Of a stretch of DNA of 64,000 nucleotides, positions 36,816 to 61,203 are shown in pieces. The notes under the pieces were generated by a model, which had not been told where the DNA came from, searched no databases, and worked only from the letters and a program-made list of their open reading frames with translations. The position numbers and the translations under genes are program-made. The stretch covers positions 23,314 to 87,313 of the forward strand of contig JAPYMA010001293.1 of the NCBI GenBank assembly GCA_035041965.1, written 5' to 3'. Positions within the stretch are counted from its first letter, which is position 1. Every line of letters begins with the position of its first letter. The stretch comes from Anisakis pegreffii. Taxonomy: Eukaryota; Nematoda; Chromadorea; Rhabditida; Anisakidae.

Positions 36816-39800
36816 GGTGACAGACATCTTGTGCTTGTTCATTGTGTGTAGAATTGTTGATTCCCGGCACACAAAATTGCTCACTTTCAGATGTGAGAGC
36901 AAAAGAAATTTGTAAAATCAATTGCACATTATGGACAGTTAGTTGTTCTAGATGGCTGTTCAACATTCTGCAATAATAATAATTTAATTGTGTAGCTGTT
37001 TGAGTGATTCATGCACTAAGTAATATGATGTTTTTATTTGATATTCGAATCATCAGAGACGCTAATTTATTGGTAATTGATACAAATATGCTTTGGTTGG
37101 ATAAGTGCAATAGAATTATTATTATTATTCATTTTTGTTTTTTGATTGTTTGTTATTATAATCGTGTGCATCGAAGATGGTTATCTGTGATAATTGTTTC
37201 ATTCCATTTAATAGCAATGAGAGCGTGACTCTTTATTGGGTTATTTCTAGCTTATTGACTGCTACTATTGCGTATGATGTGGCTGCTGCATTGAGTTTTA
37301 TTGTGAATTATCTGTCGGTTAGAATGCTTTGCAGTGTTTATCAGAGAGATGATATTGTTGAGTTTATTACGACTATGGCACGAGTGATGGATAATGTATA
37401 ATTGGACGATTGATTAGAGTTGTGGCCTATCGAGAGGAATATTGATGATATGTTAATGGTGATAATTTATTATATATTAATATGTTAATGATAATGTTAA
37501 TGGTGATTCAAAGTGCGAGTTCTAAAAGGCAAAGCAGGCACGCAGCCAGTACTGCTGCTGCTGGCTCATCAGTTTATGTATAAAGGTAAGCTGATGATCA
37601 ATGCGTTGATTTTATTTATCAGTAATACATCAATAACAACAACACTACACAGCATTTTACAAAAGTAAGTTCTTTTAGAATAATAAGCAAATTTGTAAAT
37701 GTATCGGCAGAATATTATACATAATTTACATTTGTGAACAACGTAAGCAAATTCATAACAACAACAATCATCATCACAAAAAGCATGGAACCAGCTGAAG
37801 AATATGAATGTTCGAGTGAACAAACAGCGAAAATTTAAAGACAATGATGCTACCGGTATGGAGAATACAACAAAATAGAACTTCATTTCAGTTGGAATCA
37901 TTCAAGAAGCGTAACGATTTATAAATTTTGCGTCAATTTACATACTACATCCATTGAACGCATCTCGTTTTCTAGTGATATAACAATAATAATGAGAAGA
38001 GTGATATCAGACCGGGAGGATATTAGGCCGAAATATTATACACGTAAGATGAAACGATGTGCAACAAGTTAGTAAGTGGGAGTCAGTCGATCCGATTGAG
38101 TTTTACATCAGGTGACGTCGAGGATCATGTCTTTTAATCTCCAACTTTAATCACTATCCACGGTGCTCAAAAACACTGTCAAGAACGAATCGAACGATGG
38201 ATGATTCCATCGAATTAAGGTTTATTTTTTACCGTATTAAAATTGTATTCTGTCAGAAAACCCGAAAATAATTGAACGCAAAAGTGGACGCGATCAATTG
38301 ACAATTGACTGACCGACTGTTCGAGTGCTGGTGAAGGGAAGAAAGCGGTCTTTTTTTTCACTGAACGCAAAGAAACTGAATAAAAAATAAGTAACCAAGA
38401 ATGCAGCAATGATCATCACTGAGATGGACAGATTTTGAGGCTATTCGTGATTGAAATGCACGCATCAGAACGAGTAACGATAATAGTAATAACAATAATA
38501 ATAGTAATAATAATAATGATTACTTGAGGCTATCTTGGAACGCATAACGCATGATTAACGTTACTGTTTTGTGCACTTACCGCTCATTGATTCAGTGACA
38601 GATCGATCGTATATCGTAAAGTGAGTAGTAAGAATTTTGCACGGAAAGAATGCAGTATAAGTGATGGTTTGAATTTGATCATAACGTTTATTTGCATTAC
38701 CCCGTAGCGCATGAACGATAGAAGGAGGAAATGAAATGAAGTAACATTAAAACAACAACAATAATCATAACAACAATAAAAATAACACACAGTAAAGAAT
38801 TATCACCACGTCTGAGGATATGAACAAACAAGCTTTTATATAAGTTGATATCCATCTTAAGCAGTAATGGACTACAACATCAAGAGAGTATCATTTACAC
38901 AAGATCAGATCAACTCTTTCGAACGAACACAAAATACAGCTGGTGCTAGTTGATCTATGGAGTGAGTGCTCGAATGTTTTACGATAACTGATAGAAATGG
39001 AATGATGAGTTTTTTGCTCGATGCCATGCACGCAGCATCACTCATTATATTGATCAGTGCATTTGATCATCAATGAGACATTTGATCTGCTAGTGTTCAA
39101 ATAGATCAAATAGTTGTTATTGACTCGAATCGTTTGACTTGTTCAACTCTATAAAAGAGTAACGTTCATTCATTGTTTAGTGTGACGTGACACGAAGGGT
39201 GGTGTGTTTGGAATTGTGGTGCTGCTAATGCTGCTACAGCTAGTATTTTATTGTGGGTTCTTCAAACTTTTGGTTTGGTTTCATTGTGACGTAGTTGGTG
39301 CAAAGCACACCAGAGGTTTCGATATGGATAATAGCTGGATTGTTTTGCCAGGATTGCTATCTTGTTATATACTTGTTGACAACACTCGTGGTCGTCGTCG
39401 ATATATCGCATTGAAATGTCAATGCGATATATCGACGACTAAATAATATAAATATGACCTATTCCTAATATTTCGTGACAATTACTGGCTCAATCTACAA
39501 TCAACTTCACTGCGAACACTTTAATGATGGCAAATAGGTTTCTTTTAATTTCCTATTCAATTTTCATTTGACTAATTTCCTGTTGCCCCTAGTGTTCACC
39601 TATTGTCCTCTACTGTTTTTGGTCACTTACGATTAGCAGAATGAAGGGAAGTAGATATAGCTACCGCATCTTATTTAGTAGCGATAGGGAATTTGATAGA
39701 TGAGTGATAATAACTGAACTTAAAATTCGACTACTCAAAATAGCGTAACCAAAACCTGAAATGAAGAATATACACGTGATTGCAAATAAACTCTAATAGA

Positions 39801-40422
39801 TAGTGGTGCTCTAATAGAAATCTGAACAACTGAAGAATAAAACTCTAGGAATTGATACAATGATAATGGATTGTGATACAATTCGGTGACATGCGGAATG
39901 AATGGAAATGTGATGTGATACAATATTGAAAGTGCTCTCGCGGCGGCGATTAGCTCACATGGATAGATGGACAGTGTTTAGAAACACGTTGCTGTGCTCG
40001 TATGCTGATTAGATTAGAACAACGTGCTCGTTTCGTTGCTGTTGTGCTCGTAAACGTCTCGTCTCGTCTGGTCATCAAGCCTCTGCAGGTTAATTCACGA
40101 TCTTGGTGAATTGTTGTTGTTGTGAGGGCATACTTCGACTCGATGCCGTATTCATATCAACGTTATTGTTAGTAGATGAAGTGGATCTTCGTGGCTGCAA
40201 TCACTTTAAAATCCACGCTACCTTTTAGATTATTACTGGTGGCTGTGCTTAGTGTTTGATCGTTCAGCTTTTGGTATTTCGGTTGCTTTTATTCATACAC
40301 TTTTCAATGGGCAGGCAATTAGACGACTGGTTCATATGAAACGTTGAATGTTTTATATAAGGAAGGAGGTTGTTTCTAGTGAGCAGAAATTTTGTGAGAT
40401 TGTTGGAGATTATGTAGGAGAT
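36816..40422. other. intergenic region downstream of two convergent genes
   Basis: The 3' ends of the PDXDC1-like gene (+) and the EGR gene (-) face each other across this 3.6 kb. I see no exon. It contains AAT-type microsatellites (38478-38518) and a perfect short hairpin at 39394-39439. Open frames such as 39204-39446 (+) run through the hairpin and have no homology. Confidence 0.6.
39394..39439. repeat. perfect 21-bp inverted repeat with a 4-base loop
   Basis: GTCGTCGATATATCGCATTG and one more A (39394-39414) is exactly repeated in reverse complement at 39419-39439, with loop AATG. The transcript of either strand would fold into a perfect stem. It is too short for an ordinary pre-microRNA, and no terminator is expected in this setting. 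Confidence 0.8.
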
Positions 40423-49365
<8,943 letters not shown>

Positions 49366-51250
49366 AGCCAGCCAGGCAGCCAACCAGCTGTCTTCTAAAT
49401 GCCACTCGTAATATTCGTTCGTTTGATCAATCGGTCGATAAGTCGATAAGTTGAACGGTTAATCAATGTTATTTTTGCATTGAATTCGCTTTATGATAAA
49501 CAGTTGACACTTACACTAAAATGAGATCAGATCAGAGTAGAGTAGGTCAGTCGTCACACACACACGCATTGGATTAGTAGTGCCTAGAGTGAAACGCGGC
49601 AGATATTTAAGTTTGATTATATCATAAGCTTTTATGCTTGTTTATTTGTGGCTCTAGTACACAGATAACTGCAACTGATATCATCGCAGTTAGAACAGCA
49701 GTAATAAACCGTTGACTGCAGTAGTACTGTTGCTTGCTTGTTGGATAATTCAGCATCGAACTTACTATTTGAATCAGCTAATATCTTACGACTAACTATT
49801 ATAGTCGTCATTATAGAGGTCATCTCTAAGATTACTTATCGTCATAGTGACATCAATAATAGTAAAACATCAATAATAATATAATAATAATGATAAAATA
49901 ATGCTTCATTTCGTATAACAACATTAAGAAGAAATGTTTTTGACATGAAAACACAAGAAAACAGTTAGTTAGTTGGGCGGTGCTCTAGTGAGCAGTTCGA
50001 CTGAGTGGAGAGCAGATGAAATTTTTATTTGAGATTTAAGCAGCACTGACACATGTACTGGATGAGTAAATATTGAATTAAGTGAGGAGCGAGCTAGCGA
50101 CCGAAATGGTCAAGATGATATTTTGAATTTTGAATAATCATCAGTCGCTTATGGCTTAGCAGCTTGCTTACTCTGGCGATGATCAGATTGAATTTAGATG
50201 ACTGCTCTGTGCTTGCTTGTTCTAATCATGTTGCTTGGTAATTAAGTATGAATTTAAGTTGTTGCTGTTCAGTGAGCAGCACTAGCATCTCAAGCAGTGC
50301 TCGTGAACCAGACTACTTCTCTTATCTCATCTCATCGCATCTAGTTTTAACTGTCTGTTCGTTCGTTCATCACCTTTTCGTGTTACTATTAATAATGCCG
50401 TCAAAACCACTTGCACACTGCTTAATGCATGATGCTGCATATGTCCGAACATCTTTAATAGTATTACTGTTAGCAGTTTGCAGTTTCGATTAGCAATTAA
50501 TCAAATCAGATGTGATAGCTACAAAACAGCACCGGACTGTATGGAACCGATTCGGTAGATTCGTGTGATTCAAATTCGTTTACATCGAATACACATAAAC
50601 TGAGCACGTGAACTCGTAATGCATGTGTTGGTGCTTCATAATCATTCTAGAGTTGCTGCTGCACGATGAGGACAATAATCTGAAGGTCATTGGATCATTC
50701 TAGATTTGAATGTGCGAGTTATTCTAGTGTGAGGAGACTCAAGCCAGACGGATAAAATAAGATCGATGCTGTGGTCTGTCTATCGTGTTTGAGTTAGAGG
50801 TTCAAGAACCAATTTAGTATGGGCTAACTAAGAATCGATCAGTTTTTATGTGAAGGTGATAATCTAGTCGATTATGATTAGATCGTGTGTGTGTGGCTAT
50901 GGTGATGCATTTGAGGTGCTGAGGTGAGGCTCTGTTCTTTGATCAAGAACTATTTGCTATTGATAAACACTTGATTATTCAGTTGTCCTTTACGAACGAG
51001 CGATTGATTCATTCATAATGGTGATTTGACAATAGCGCTAATCCAATAGCAGTGATTTTGTGCGGTAACACAGAATAAATGACGACTCTTGACTTTATTC
51101 ACTAACAAACAAATAAGGTTGCATATATAGTATTAATGAGTGAATAATAACTGAATGAATGTTGCTGCATAGAGTAGGAATTGCTTGCGTGCTGGTAACA
51201 ACTGGCTGGTAACTTGGAGCATCAGATAAGATCAGATCAGATCAGATCGT
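49366..51250. other. intergenic region upstream of the EGR gene and downstream of the CBS unit
   Basis: Both neighbours are on the minus strand, so this holds the EGR promoter and the CBS 3' UTR. An ATCTG/GATCA tandem run at about 51222-51249 directly follows the CBS stop codon. Nothing else can be named. Confidence 0.6.
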
Positions 51251-53200
<1,950 letters not shown>

Positions 53201-53226
53201 AAGCCTAAGCCTCTGAAATAAGAGAA
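53201..53226 (-). promoter_or_regulatory. strong splice acceptor and 12-base telomere-like leader between the CBS units
   Basis: Reading the minus strand, TCTTATTTCAG ends at 53213 and is followed by AGGCTTAGGCTT and then the ATG of the downstream CBS unit. It could receive a spliced leader (operon) or serve as the acceptor of a 54-base intron starting at 53266. The 12 bases are two permuted copies of TTAGGC. Confidence 0.7.
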
Positions 53227-53236
53227 AATGAAGTTG

Positions 53237-55712
53237 TTACTCTTCTGGTTGAACGGGTTGTCTAACCACTGCTTCCATGAAGTGACGTTCTAGCATCCAG
53301 TTGTCATCAACGAATTTAGACCTTAATTGATTGATCATCACTTAAAACCTAGACCGTTGATTGGTGTTGTTGAGTTTATTTAAAGAAAGTAACCAGTGCG
53401 TTATGATAGATTTTATGATGAAAATAGCCAACCACCAAAAGTAAGAAAGTAAATTTTTGAAAAATCCATATGAGGCACGGATATGGTTAAAATTGAACGG
53501 ACAGGTTTATAATAAGGAGTTGCAGGCAGTAGCAGTAGTACATACATATAGTTTCGAATACCGTCCGGAAGAATAACGACACAGTTTTGACCTTTCTTCA
53601 ACTCTTTGCAAACTTGCATAGCGGCAACCATGGCCGATCCGGAACTGCCACCGCACAGAATACCTTCTTCGCGAATCAAGCGTCTGGCCATCCTTGAAAC
53701 ATTTGTTGAGCATTATCGGAAGGTGAAGGCGATAAGTTGAGTTGCAGTAATTTGCCATAATGAATTGTTGACGTTTCAACCTGAATGCCTCTCCATCGGA
53801 TGTTTTGACCCACTTATCGATGTGTGAAAATTCGAGTACTGCTGGTATGAAATCATAGCCAATGCCTTCGACTTCGTAGAAATCAGCTTGTTCATTAGTT
53901 GGATCAGCCAAGATTGATCCATGTGGATCGACAGCAATCACCTTTAAGACAGCAGCAATCATTGATGTGAACAGTAACTGATCATTTGTGCTTTATTTAA
54001 AGTAATAGGTTTGCATTACTACTGAATAAGACTGAGTCTAGTAGCTATTATGTTATAAGACATTATCACCTTAGCATTTGGGCATTCCTCTTTGATACGA
54101 CGTCCAGCCCCGGTGACTGTACCTCCAGTGCCTGCTCCAATCACTACCATGTCCACTTTTTTATCAAGAGCCATCAAAATCTCAGCAGCGGTGCCTTCAT
54201 AATGAGCGATTGGATTACCCGGGTTCAAATACTGTAACAATAGGTTTGCTTCAAATAATACTGCTAATCGTAGTAGTGCTAATCACATAATACTAATCAT
54301 TATGACAGCAATGATCATATTGGCATCTAAATGAGAAAGGCAGTAATGTATCATGTATGGAGTACCTGATCAAGCACGACCGCTTGCTTTGGCATTTCTT
54401 TTTGCAGACGAAATGCCGTACTGATGTGTGATTCGGGACTTGCATAGTCGGCATCTGTTGGCGTACGTATGATTTCGGCTCCGAGAGCGCGTAGTGTTAC
54501 TTCCTTGAAAAATTGTTTTTTGGTCGATCTTGCTTTGTTAGTTTCGTGTTAGCATTAGCGATTACAGGAGTTGAATACGCTCAGGCAAGCGATCATGTGA
54601 AGAATATGAACGAAGTGTTTTGGGAGGAAGAGTATTCGAGTATTAAATGCGTTCGTTTGAAGAAATAAAATGAAACTTGTTCCTTCATGATAGATATTAT
54701 ATGGTTATTGTCTTAAGTTAGTTGAACTGAACGAGTGTTTATTATTGACTGTAAATTAACTGCGACTGTAAAGTAACTGTAATGAACTCTTTTGACTGTG
54801 ATTATTCTTTTGAGATCAATCGGAAGGTAAACTGATGTGAGTATATGTATGATTTAACTATCATTCGCTCTTAATTGATTCCGGTTATTTGCTTCGTTCA
54901 TCGATCTCTGTTCACATTCGCACATGCTTATCTAGACATGATAAATGATAAGGCACATGGCGATGTAAAGAGAGGGGAGAGAGCAGATGTTTTGGGTGTT
55001 GAAAATGAATTGGTGTTTATGGAACGTTAATCGTTAATTGAAGTGATTTTTGTTGCGAATACTGAACTGAAAAAGTTTCATCAATGATCAAAACGGATGT
55101 TTCTTTACCTTCTCTTTGCTCATCTTTGCCGGCATGACAATGATGCAACGATAGCCCTTCACTGCAGCCACCAACGCCAGTCCAATACCCGTATTGCCGG
55201 ACGTTGGCTCAATAAGGGTCATTCCAGGCTTTAGAAGACCAGTCTTTTCGGCAATATCCACCATGCGCTCGGCGATTCGATCCTTAGTTGAACCACCCGC
55301 ATTCAAATACTCGATCTTTGCATCTAGAATGTTAAAATGCTGTAATAAGTAATGTGAGATTGAGTTTTGAGCGAATTGAACTGTGGACAAAATAAACGTT
55401 GCAAAACCTACAAACGTTGCATTCAATGCCAAGCGATTTGGGTATTTTATTGAGTTTCACCAACGGTATACCTCCGATCGCAGCCAGAATATTGTCAATC
55501 GGCTTACCGTCCGGTATCCTAAATAATCAAGTGCTGCCTGCATTGATTTAGACAAGTCTGTGTGTATCAGTTGGAGTGGCACTGACTAACCTGATTTCAC
55601 GAAACTCGTGTGCTGATCCAGCAACGGCGCCTTTATCACGCCACGAAACATCGTTAGCTGCCTCTTTTGCATACGGCAACACATTATTGGCCACACTTTT
55701 ATCGACAACCAT
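53237..55712 (-). CDS. cbs-1: cystathionine beta-synthase, upstream unit without heme segment, 378 aa
   Basis: Eight exons join in phase (1137 bases): 55712-55591, 55518-55412, 55323-55109, 54503-54366, 54231-54070, 53941-53781, 53692-53546 and 53321-53237. Catalytic features are intact: cofactor lysine K90 in [26 protein letters not shown] and GGSSGSA. The N-terminus has no Cys/His heme motif. Most introns match the downstream unit in position. Exon 6 here spans an intron that the downstream unit keeps, and this unit has a different, phase-2 intron before [10 protein letters not shown]. The stop at 53239-53237 gives a separate protein. A splice from 53267 (GTG then GTTAGA) to 53212 would instead join both units in phase into 783 aa, as in the double-domain CBS-1 of C. 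elegans. Both readings are open. Confidence 0.85.
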
Positions 55713-58643
55713 TATTCTATCTATAACTGATGTGGGCTTGCTTCTTCTGTCGGTGTTACAGCAAACGTAATGACGAACAATGTAGTAATAAGGAAGTAAG
55801 TAAGTAAGTAACTGCCTAAGTGATACTGTTCTTCGCTTGTATGAAGGAAGATGTTTAGTGTTTGACAATTAACGCTCGCAGCAACTAGTAATAGGTAGGA
55901 GTATGGTCTCTCTGTAGACGACGACGACGACGACAACTGTTCGAATAAGAAATGGGAACGTGAATTGGACTGGATGGAGGCAGTTAATCTTAACGCTACT
56001 GAAGACGAATTGTTTAGCGAACTGTTTAAGATGTCAATGTCCTCTGCTGAACGTTTATATAGGAACGAATTGAACGTGAAACTTATTGTGAGGTAGACTG
56101 GCTTCGGCTTAGAATTGCAGATTGAATGAGTGATGCAAGGGTGCAACAAGGAATAACGTTCAGAGCACTGACGATGGTGTTCTAATGTTCATGTGAAAAC
56201 AGTAGTACAGTCTTGTCTGGAGTCTCGATGAAATTAATTAAGCGAACTTATTAATAGAAATGTCAATGTCATTTAATCGAATCTCGAAATTGATTTCACT
56301 TGACATCAGTCATATTCTAAAAAGCCAGTTCCAGTCAGTCAGTTATTGTCTCGAATAAGTTTTGGGTGTATATTGCATGTAAGTAAGTCTATCTATCTAG
56401 ACGAGTTTCATGTTGCGTGACGTGCCTGAATGTGAATACATAACCGTCGAAAAAGATGTTTATTAAAGTCGTTTTGAATATTTTTATAGAATGTGCACTT
56501 TCAGCATTATACTGACATGAACCTATAGAGCCACCTGACTGGTTTTTTTGCGGAACAAATTTTACGGCCGTATTAGCTTTTATGACCGTATTAGCAGCTG
56601 TGAACGTGACTGATGCTTAAAATGATAAGATGGCAGTAATTAAGAGTAATAATAGTAAAGTTGAGTAGAGAATGAGTGTTGATTTTAGAGATTTGAGATG
56701 ATGAAATGAAGCTGTTTTGAGTGGTCAGCAAAAATAGATGATAAGTGAATCCATGCATGCATGCATCCACCACATCCGTACTATTTTCTTGCTGCCTTCT
56801 TTTGAAACATTCTCGAGGCGCCGAGCAGAAAAAACACTTTATGATTATGCTGATATGGAAGTCTTGCCTGTGTCATTGATCACAGCAAGCAGGAGTGAAC
56901 ATTGAACAATAAATTGATGAACAATAAAAATGATCTTGATTAGTGCTTAATTAATTAACGGAACGAACATAAATGAGACAAACAGCTAAATTTATAGGTA
57001 ATGTGTTGCATTGGTAAGAAACGATATTATACATGAGCGATTACATGAAATCTTTAAGGGAAGGTGTCATCTCATCAACAGTTATATTATTCACTGAGCG
57101 TTCTTAAGATAGAAACACGGAAACGAACACGTCGTCAGTGAATCAATGTTGTCTTGATGTGTTTACCTAAATGGACGTAGAGAAGTGCTTAATTATTAAT
57201 TAGGATAGTAATTAAGATATTACAGGTACGTGCGATTATTAGGTAACAACGCTTAATTACGCCTGATCTAGCCTCGAAATGGTGCATCATGCAAACCGGA
57301 AAAGATGATGCACGATAGGTAGTGTCAGTTGAATGCAGTCAGTCCGGATAAACCCTAGCGTAATGTGTCCGGAAATTCGAACACGAATAGCGAAAGGAAT
57401 AGCAAAACTGGTAGTATGAATTGATCAGTGTTGGTGACTATTGATCAGTGACGAGAGATGAGAGACGAGAGTTGTTGTAAATCAAATCAACGAACGAATA
57501 AAATTCGATAATCGTTGATATTGTCGCCGCCGCCGCTGCTGTCATTATATGATCACGACATGACATGACCATTGCTCTCATATTAATACTGCTGATGTCT
57601 GAAATAATATTTGTACAATAATCTCAAATCGGACGGAATGTGTTCACTTCATTTCATTGCTCCTTTACTGATCCATCCACGCACTCCACCTACTTTTATC
57701 AGTATCACTTTTATTGGTTATTGGTTAAACGAGCGAGCGAGCGACGAAACAATACGTAGATGGTGGGGTTGATAGACTGAACAATCGTTTATTTTTAGTG
57801 ATGATGATGATGATAATGGTTAGTTTTTAATTCTGATGATGGATGGATGGCAGTGATGATGCAATCATATTGATGAATGTCATCATGTTCGTTTACATTT
57901 TGTGTTTGGCTGGAATAGGACGTGGGTTTTTGTTGAGGTGACTGCGAAATGAAATTGATCACTGTCTGGTCTTATTTGCTGTTCGACTGGCGAATGAGTT
58001 GAGGCTGGGCTGGTTGGGTTTGTTTTATGTGAGGCGTGCTATAGATAAGAAGGAATGAGGCGACTGATGATAATGGGATTATAATTGAATTGCGTTCGTA
58101 TGGTTTTAAGGTAATGCTGCTGTGTGCTTTAATTTAGCTGATGAACAAGTTAAAGGGTATTCTGTTATAGTTTGATTATAAATCTGAGTGATGATTATAA
58201 ATTATATTATATCTGATTATAAATTTTTTAAATAAAAATTTATAATCAGATATAAATCTGATTATGAAGTGTATTAATTTAAAGTGTAATTAGCTGAACT
58301 GTTATGTGTGTGGGTCGTATTTGGAATGGTGGAATGTAATTGTGTGCGGTGGGATAGAGCATTGAAAGGATTGTATTTGTTGTTATGAGAACATGGAAGC
58401 GATCCATAAGAAAACAATCACTGCATAGAATATGACGTTATCATCATGAATCAGTTATGAAATTTGGCGTCATGATGCAACAAATTTTCCTGCAGGTCGG
58501 TGGTTATGTTATCTTGAAAATAATATCACAAACACTGATAGTAATAACGATAATAATAATATTTACAATAATAAGGCGTAATAGTAATAATATGAAAGGT
58601 TTTGTGGGGCAAATATGATCTGAGGATGGAATTGAGGTGTGAG
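55713..58643. other. intergenic region between the CBS and transthyretin-like genes
   Basis: It carries the CBS promoter and the 3' UTR of the transthyretin-like gene, both on the minus strand. I see no exon. It includes an AT-rich perfect hairpin at 58208-58254 and simple repeats such as GACGAC at 55919-55934 and GAT units at 57800. Confidence 0.6.
58208..58254. repeat. AT-rich 21-bp perfect inverted repeat with a 5-base loop
   Basis: TATATCTGATTATAAATTTT plus one T (58208-58228) is matched in reverse complement at 58234-58254. Further partial copies of ATCTGATTATAAAT lie at 58175-58200 and 58251-58266, so this is a small cluster of repeated motifs. Confidence 0.75.
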
Positions 58644-59632
58644 TCAGTCAGTGGAATGCTGCTGCCTATTAGCAACACACTCTCGAGACTCTCTAAAGAG
58701 AACCACTTCGAGATTCAAAATGCCAATGTCCATTATCTTGCTCGGTTGTTCACTTCCAAACGTTATGTACTTTGCTGGCAGAGCAATTGGCCAGATTCGT
58801 TCACAAGGCTGAAATAAATGTAATATAGTGGGTCATTGATGAATGTGTACTTATTTTTTTATGTGAGTCGTCGTCAGTTGATTCGTTAACGGATTTTGAC
58901 GGAATCGGTTTGGATGTCAGTCAATTTGATGAGTTAGTCATCCATCCATTCACCTATTCATCTGTCTATCAAAAAAGTTCAGCCACTATTAATATCTCAA
59001 AACTTCTTCTAAGCAGATGTTTTTTTTTCAAAAAATTTTGATAGAGATCTTTTTTGAGTTTGTTAGGAATTACTCAGTTGAGAAATTATATTGTTGTATA
59101 TAACTTACAATTCCTTTATCGTTACATTTGTGGAATATCTTCAAGACGGGGTCAATATTGGAGATTTCCCATTCGTGGCCCTTCAGCAAAAACGAACCGT
59201 TTGAAGTGGTAAAACCGGATGCCAAAACATCATCCGAGTCTGGGACTGAAACAAGGCTCGAATACTACACTGATCTGATCGAAACTGATGATCGAACTGA
59301 TCAGGGTTGATCGAAATAAACCGATGGAAATAGGGCTCGAATATAAGTGCTAATATATTATGTTTTCAGTTTAAAGAAATTCTTGTTGTAATGAAAATGC
59401 TAAATTAATGATGAAAGTTAGTCAATAAGAAGACTGCTGACGTACAATCGTAATCGAGCAGTTGAATGGGAATATTCGGCTGAGGCAGTTGGGCACAGAG
59501 CAGTTGACCGCGTACGGCGATGCTTTGCTTACGATACAGGATTAGTGCGTTAGTGCATGGATTTGAGATCAGTGATAACAATAGCAGTATTAATTCTACT
59601 GATCGCTGATGCTGCTGCCGCTTATCGCTCAT
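58644..59632 (-). CDS. transthyretin-like (TTL/TTR) family secreted protein, 162 aa
   Basis: Three exons join in phase (489 bases): 59632-59446, 59245-59109 and 58808-58644. Residues 1-30 form a signal peptide (LILLLLSLISNPCTNA core). The nematode TTL domain (Pfam Transthyretin-like) follows: KQSIAVRGQLLCAQ, IQLLDYDFPDSDDVLASGFT, GSFLLKGHEWEISNIDPVLK and IFHKCNDKG. The last exon carries PCERIWPIALPAKYI and FRESRECV, with paired cysteines at the usual places. TTL proteins are extracellular and form large families in nematodes. One member (TTR-52) bridges apoptotic cells to phagocytes, but most lack a known role. Which member this is cannot be told. Confidence 0.88.
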
Positions 59633-60257
59633 TTTTTCAGTGCATCATGCTGCAGTAGTAGGGCAGTGAGGATAGATGGATGTTCGCTGATAAGAGCGGC
59701 GATAATTTGTGTGATACTTCGCAGTGATACTGCAGCGACTAATAGAACAAATTATAATCCAATAGTAATAGTAATAGTAATGGTAATAATAGTTATAAGT
59801 GATAATCGAACAACTTAAATGGCACGGCAAGAGGACAAGCGAAGGATATGTTTGTTTGAGACTAAGGGGGGCGGTGCGGTGCGTTTCTAGTTTATTTATT
59901 ATCATTTGATATGACTGCTGCTGCTGCTGCTGATAAGTTTTTGGTTATTAGTGGTGGCGCTGGGCCATTGAAGTGGTGATTGATCGTCATTAGGTGGAGA
60001 GAGCTGGATTCGATAAGATTGCTTGTGGCTAGCTAGTGTTGTGGACTGTTTGAGAACACACAAGTTGTTCGGAGGAGTGTTTAGTAGCTGTGTGAATGCT
60101 TCTGAATTGGTTTGGATGACCTGTAATGAATTGTGATTACTGAGTTGTCTTTCTTGTTAGGTATCCATCCATCCATTCGTATTTTGAGTGGTAATGTTTT
60201 AGAGAGACGATTTGAATTGGCGCCGATATCTCACAGCGAAAACTCTGAGTGGGTTCG
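59633..60257. other. noncoding stretch upstream of the transthyretin-like gene
   Basis: Holds short AGT-type and GCT repeats (59761-59790, 59922-59936) and no exon that I can support. It leads into the satellite array. Confidence 0.6.
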
Positions 60258-61069
60258 TGTCGAGATAGTATATTGAACTTATGATCGGTCTGTACAGAGA
60301 CGAACAGAGAAATAACGAGATAGTATTATAATGATCGGTCTTTAGAGAGACGAACAGAGAAATAACGAGATAGTATTATAAAGATCGGTCTTTAGAGAGA
60401 CGAACAGAGAAAAAGCGAGATAGTATTATAAAGATCGGTCTTTAGAGAGACGAACAGAGAAAAAGCGAGATAGTATTATAAAGATCGGTCTTTAGAGAGA
60501 CGAACAGAGAAAAAGCGAGATAGTATTACAAAGATCGGTCTTTAGAGAGACGAACAGAGAAAAAGCGAGATAGTATTATAAAGATCGGTCTTTAGAGAGA
60601 CGAACAGAGAAAAAGCGAGATAGTATTATAAAGATCGGTCTTTAGAGAGACGAACAGAGAAAAAGCGAGATAGTATTATAAAGATCGGTCTTTAGAGAGA
60701 CGAACAGAGAAAAAGCGAGATAGTATTACAAAGATCAGTCTTTAGAGAGACGAACAGAGAAATAACGAGATAGTATTATAAAGATCGGTCTTTAGAGAGA
60801 CGAACAGAGAAATAACGAGATAGTATTATAATGATCGGTCTTTAGAGAGACGAACAGAGAAAAAGCGAGATAGTATTACAAAGATCAGTCTTTAGAGAGA
60901 CGAACAGAGAAAAAGCGAGATAGTATTATAATGATCGGTCTTCTGAGAGACGAATAGAGAAAAAGCGAGATAGTATTACAATGATCGGTCTTCAGAGAGA
61001 CGAACAGAGAAAAAGCGAGATAGTATTATAAAGATCGGTCTTCAGAGAGACGAACAGAGAAATAACGAT
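60258..61069 (+). repeat. 50-bp satellite, array 1 (about 16 units)
   Basis: CGAACAGAGA (once CGAATAGAGA) recurs every 50 bases from 60301 to 61051, sixteen times without a spacing change. The unit runs through GAGATAGTATTA, GATCGGTCTTTAGAGAGA and CGAACAGAGA. Two subtypes alternate (AATAACGAGA and AAAAGCGAGA). It lies 3' of the ICT1 gene. Units are directly adjacent with no spacers, so this is not a CRISPR. Confidence 0.95.
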
Positions 61070-61197
61070 TGCGAACCGTTCTCAGGCAGAATTGTGAACC
61101 GAACCTCACTTGAAATTTCACTGTAGCACTTTGAGAAGGGATGTTGTTATGATAAGAGTTGAACGGTGATTGTGTGTTTTGAAATGAACAGAATGAG

Positions 61198-61203
61198 TTT
61201 ATT
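61198..61203 (-). promoter_or_regulatory. polyadenylation signal AATAAA for the ICT1 gene
   Basis: A canonical hexamer on the minus strand, about 84 bases past the ICT1 stop codon. Confidence 0.6.

Noticed and set aside
58602..58817. Plus-strand open frames at 58602-58817 and 59128-59310
   Set aside because: Both are shadows of the transthyretin-like exons on the minus strand, which have splice sites and family similarity.
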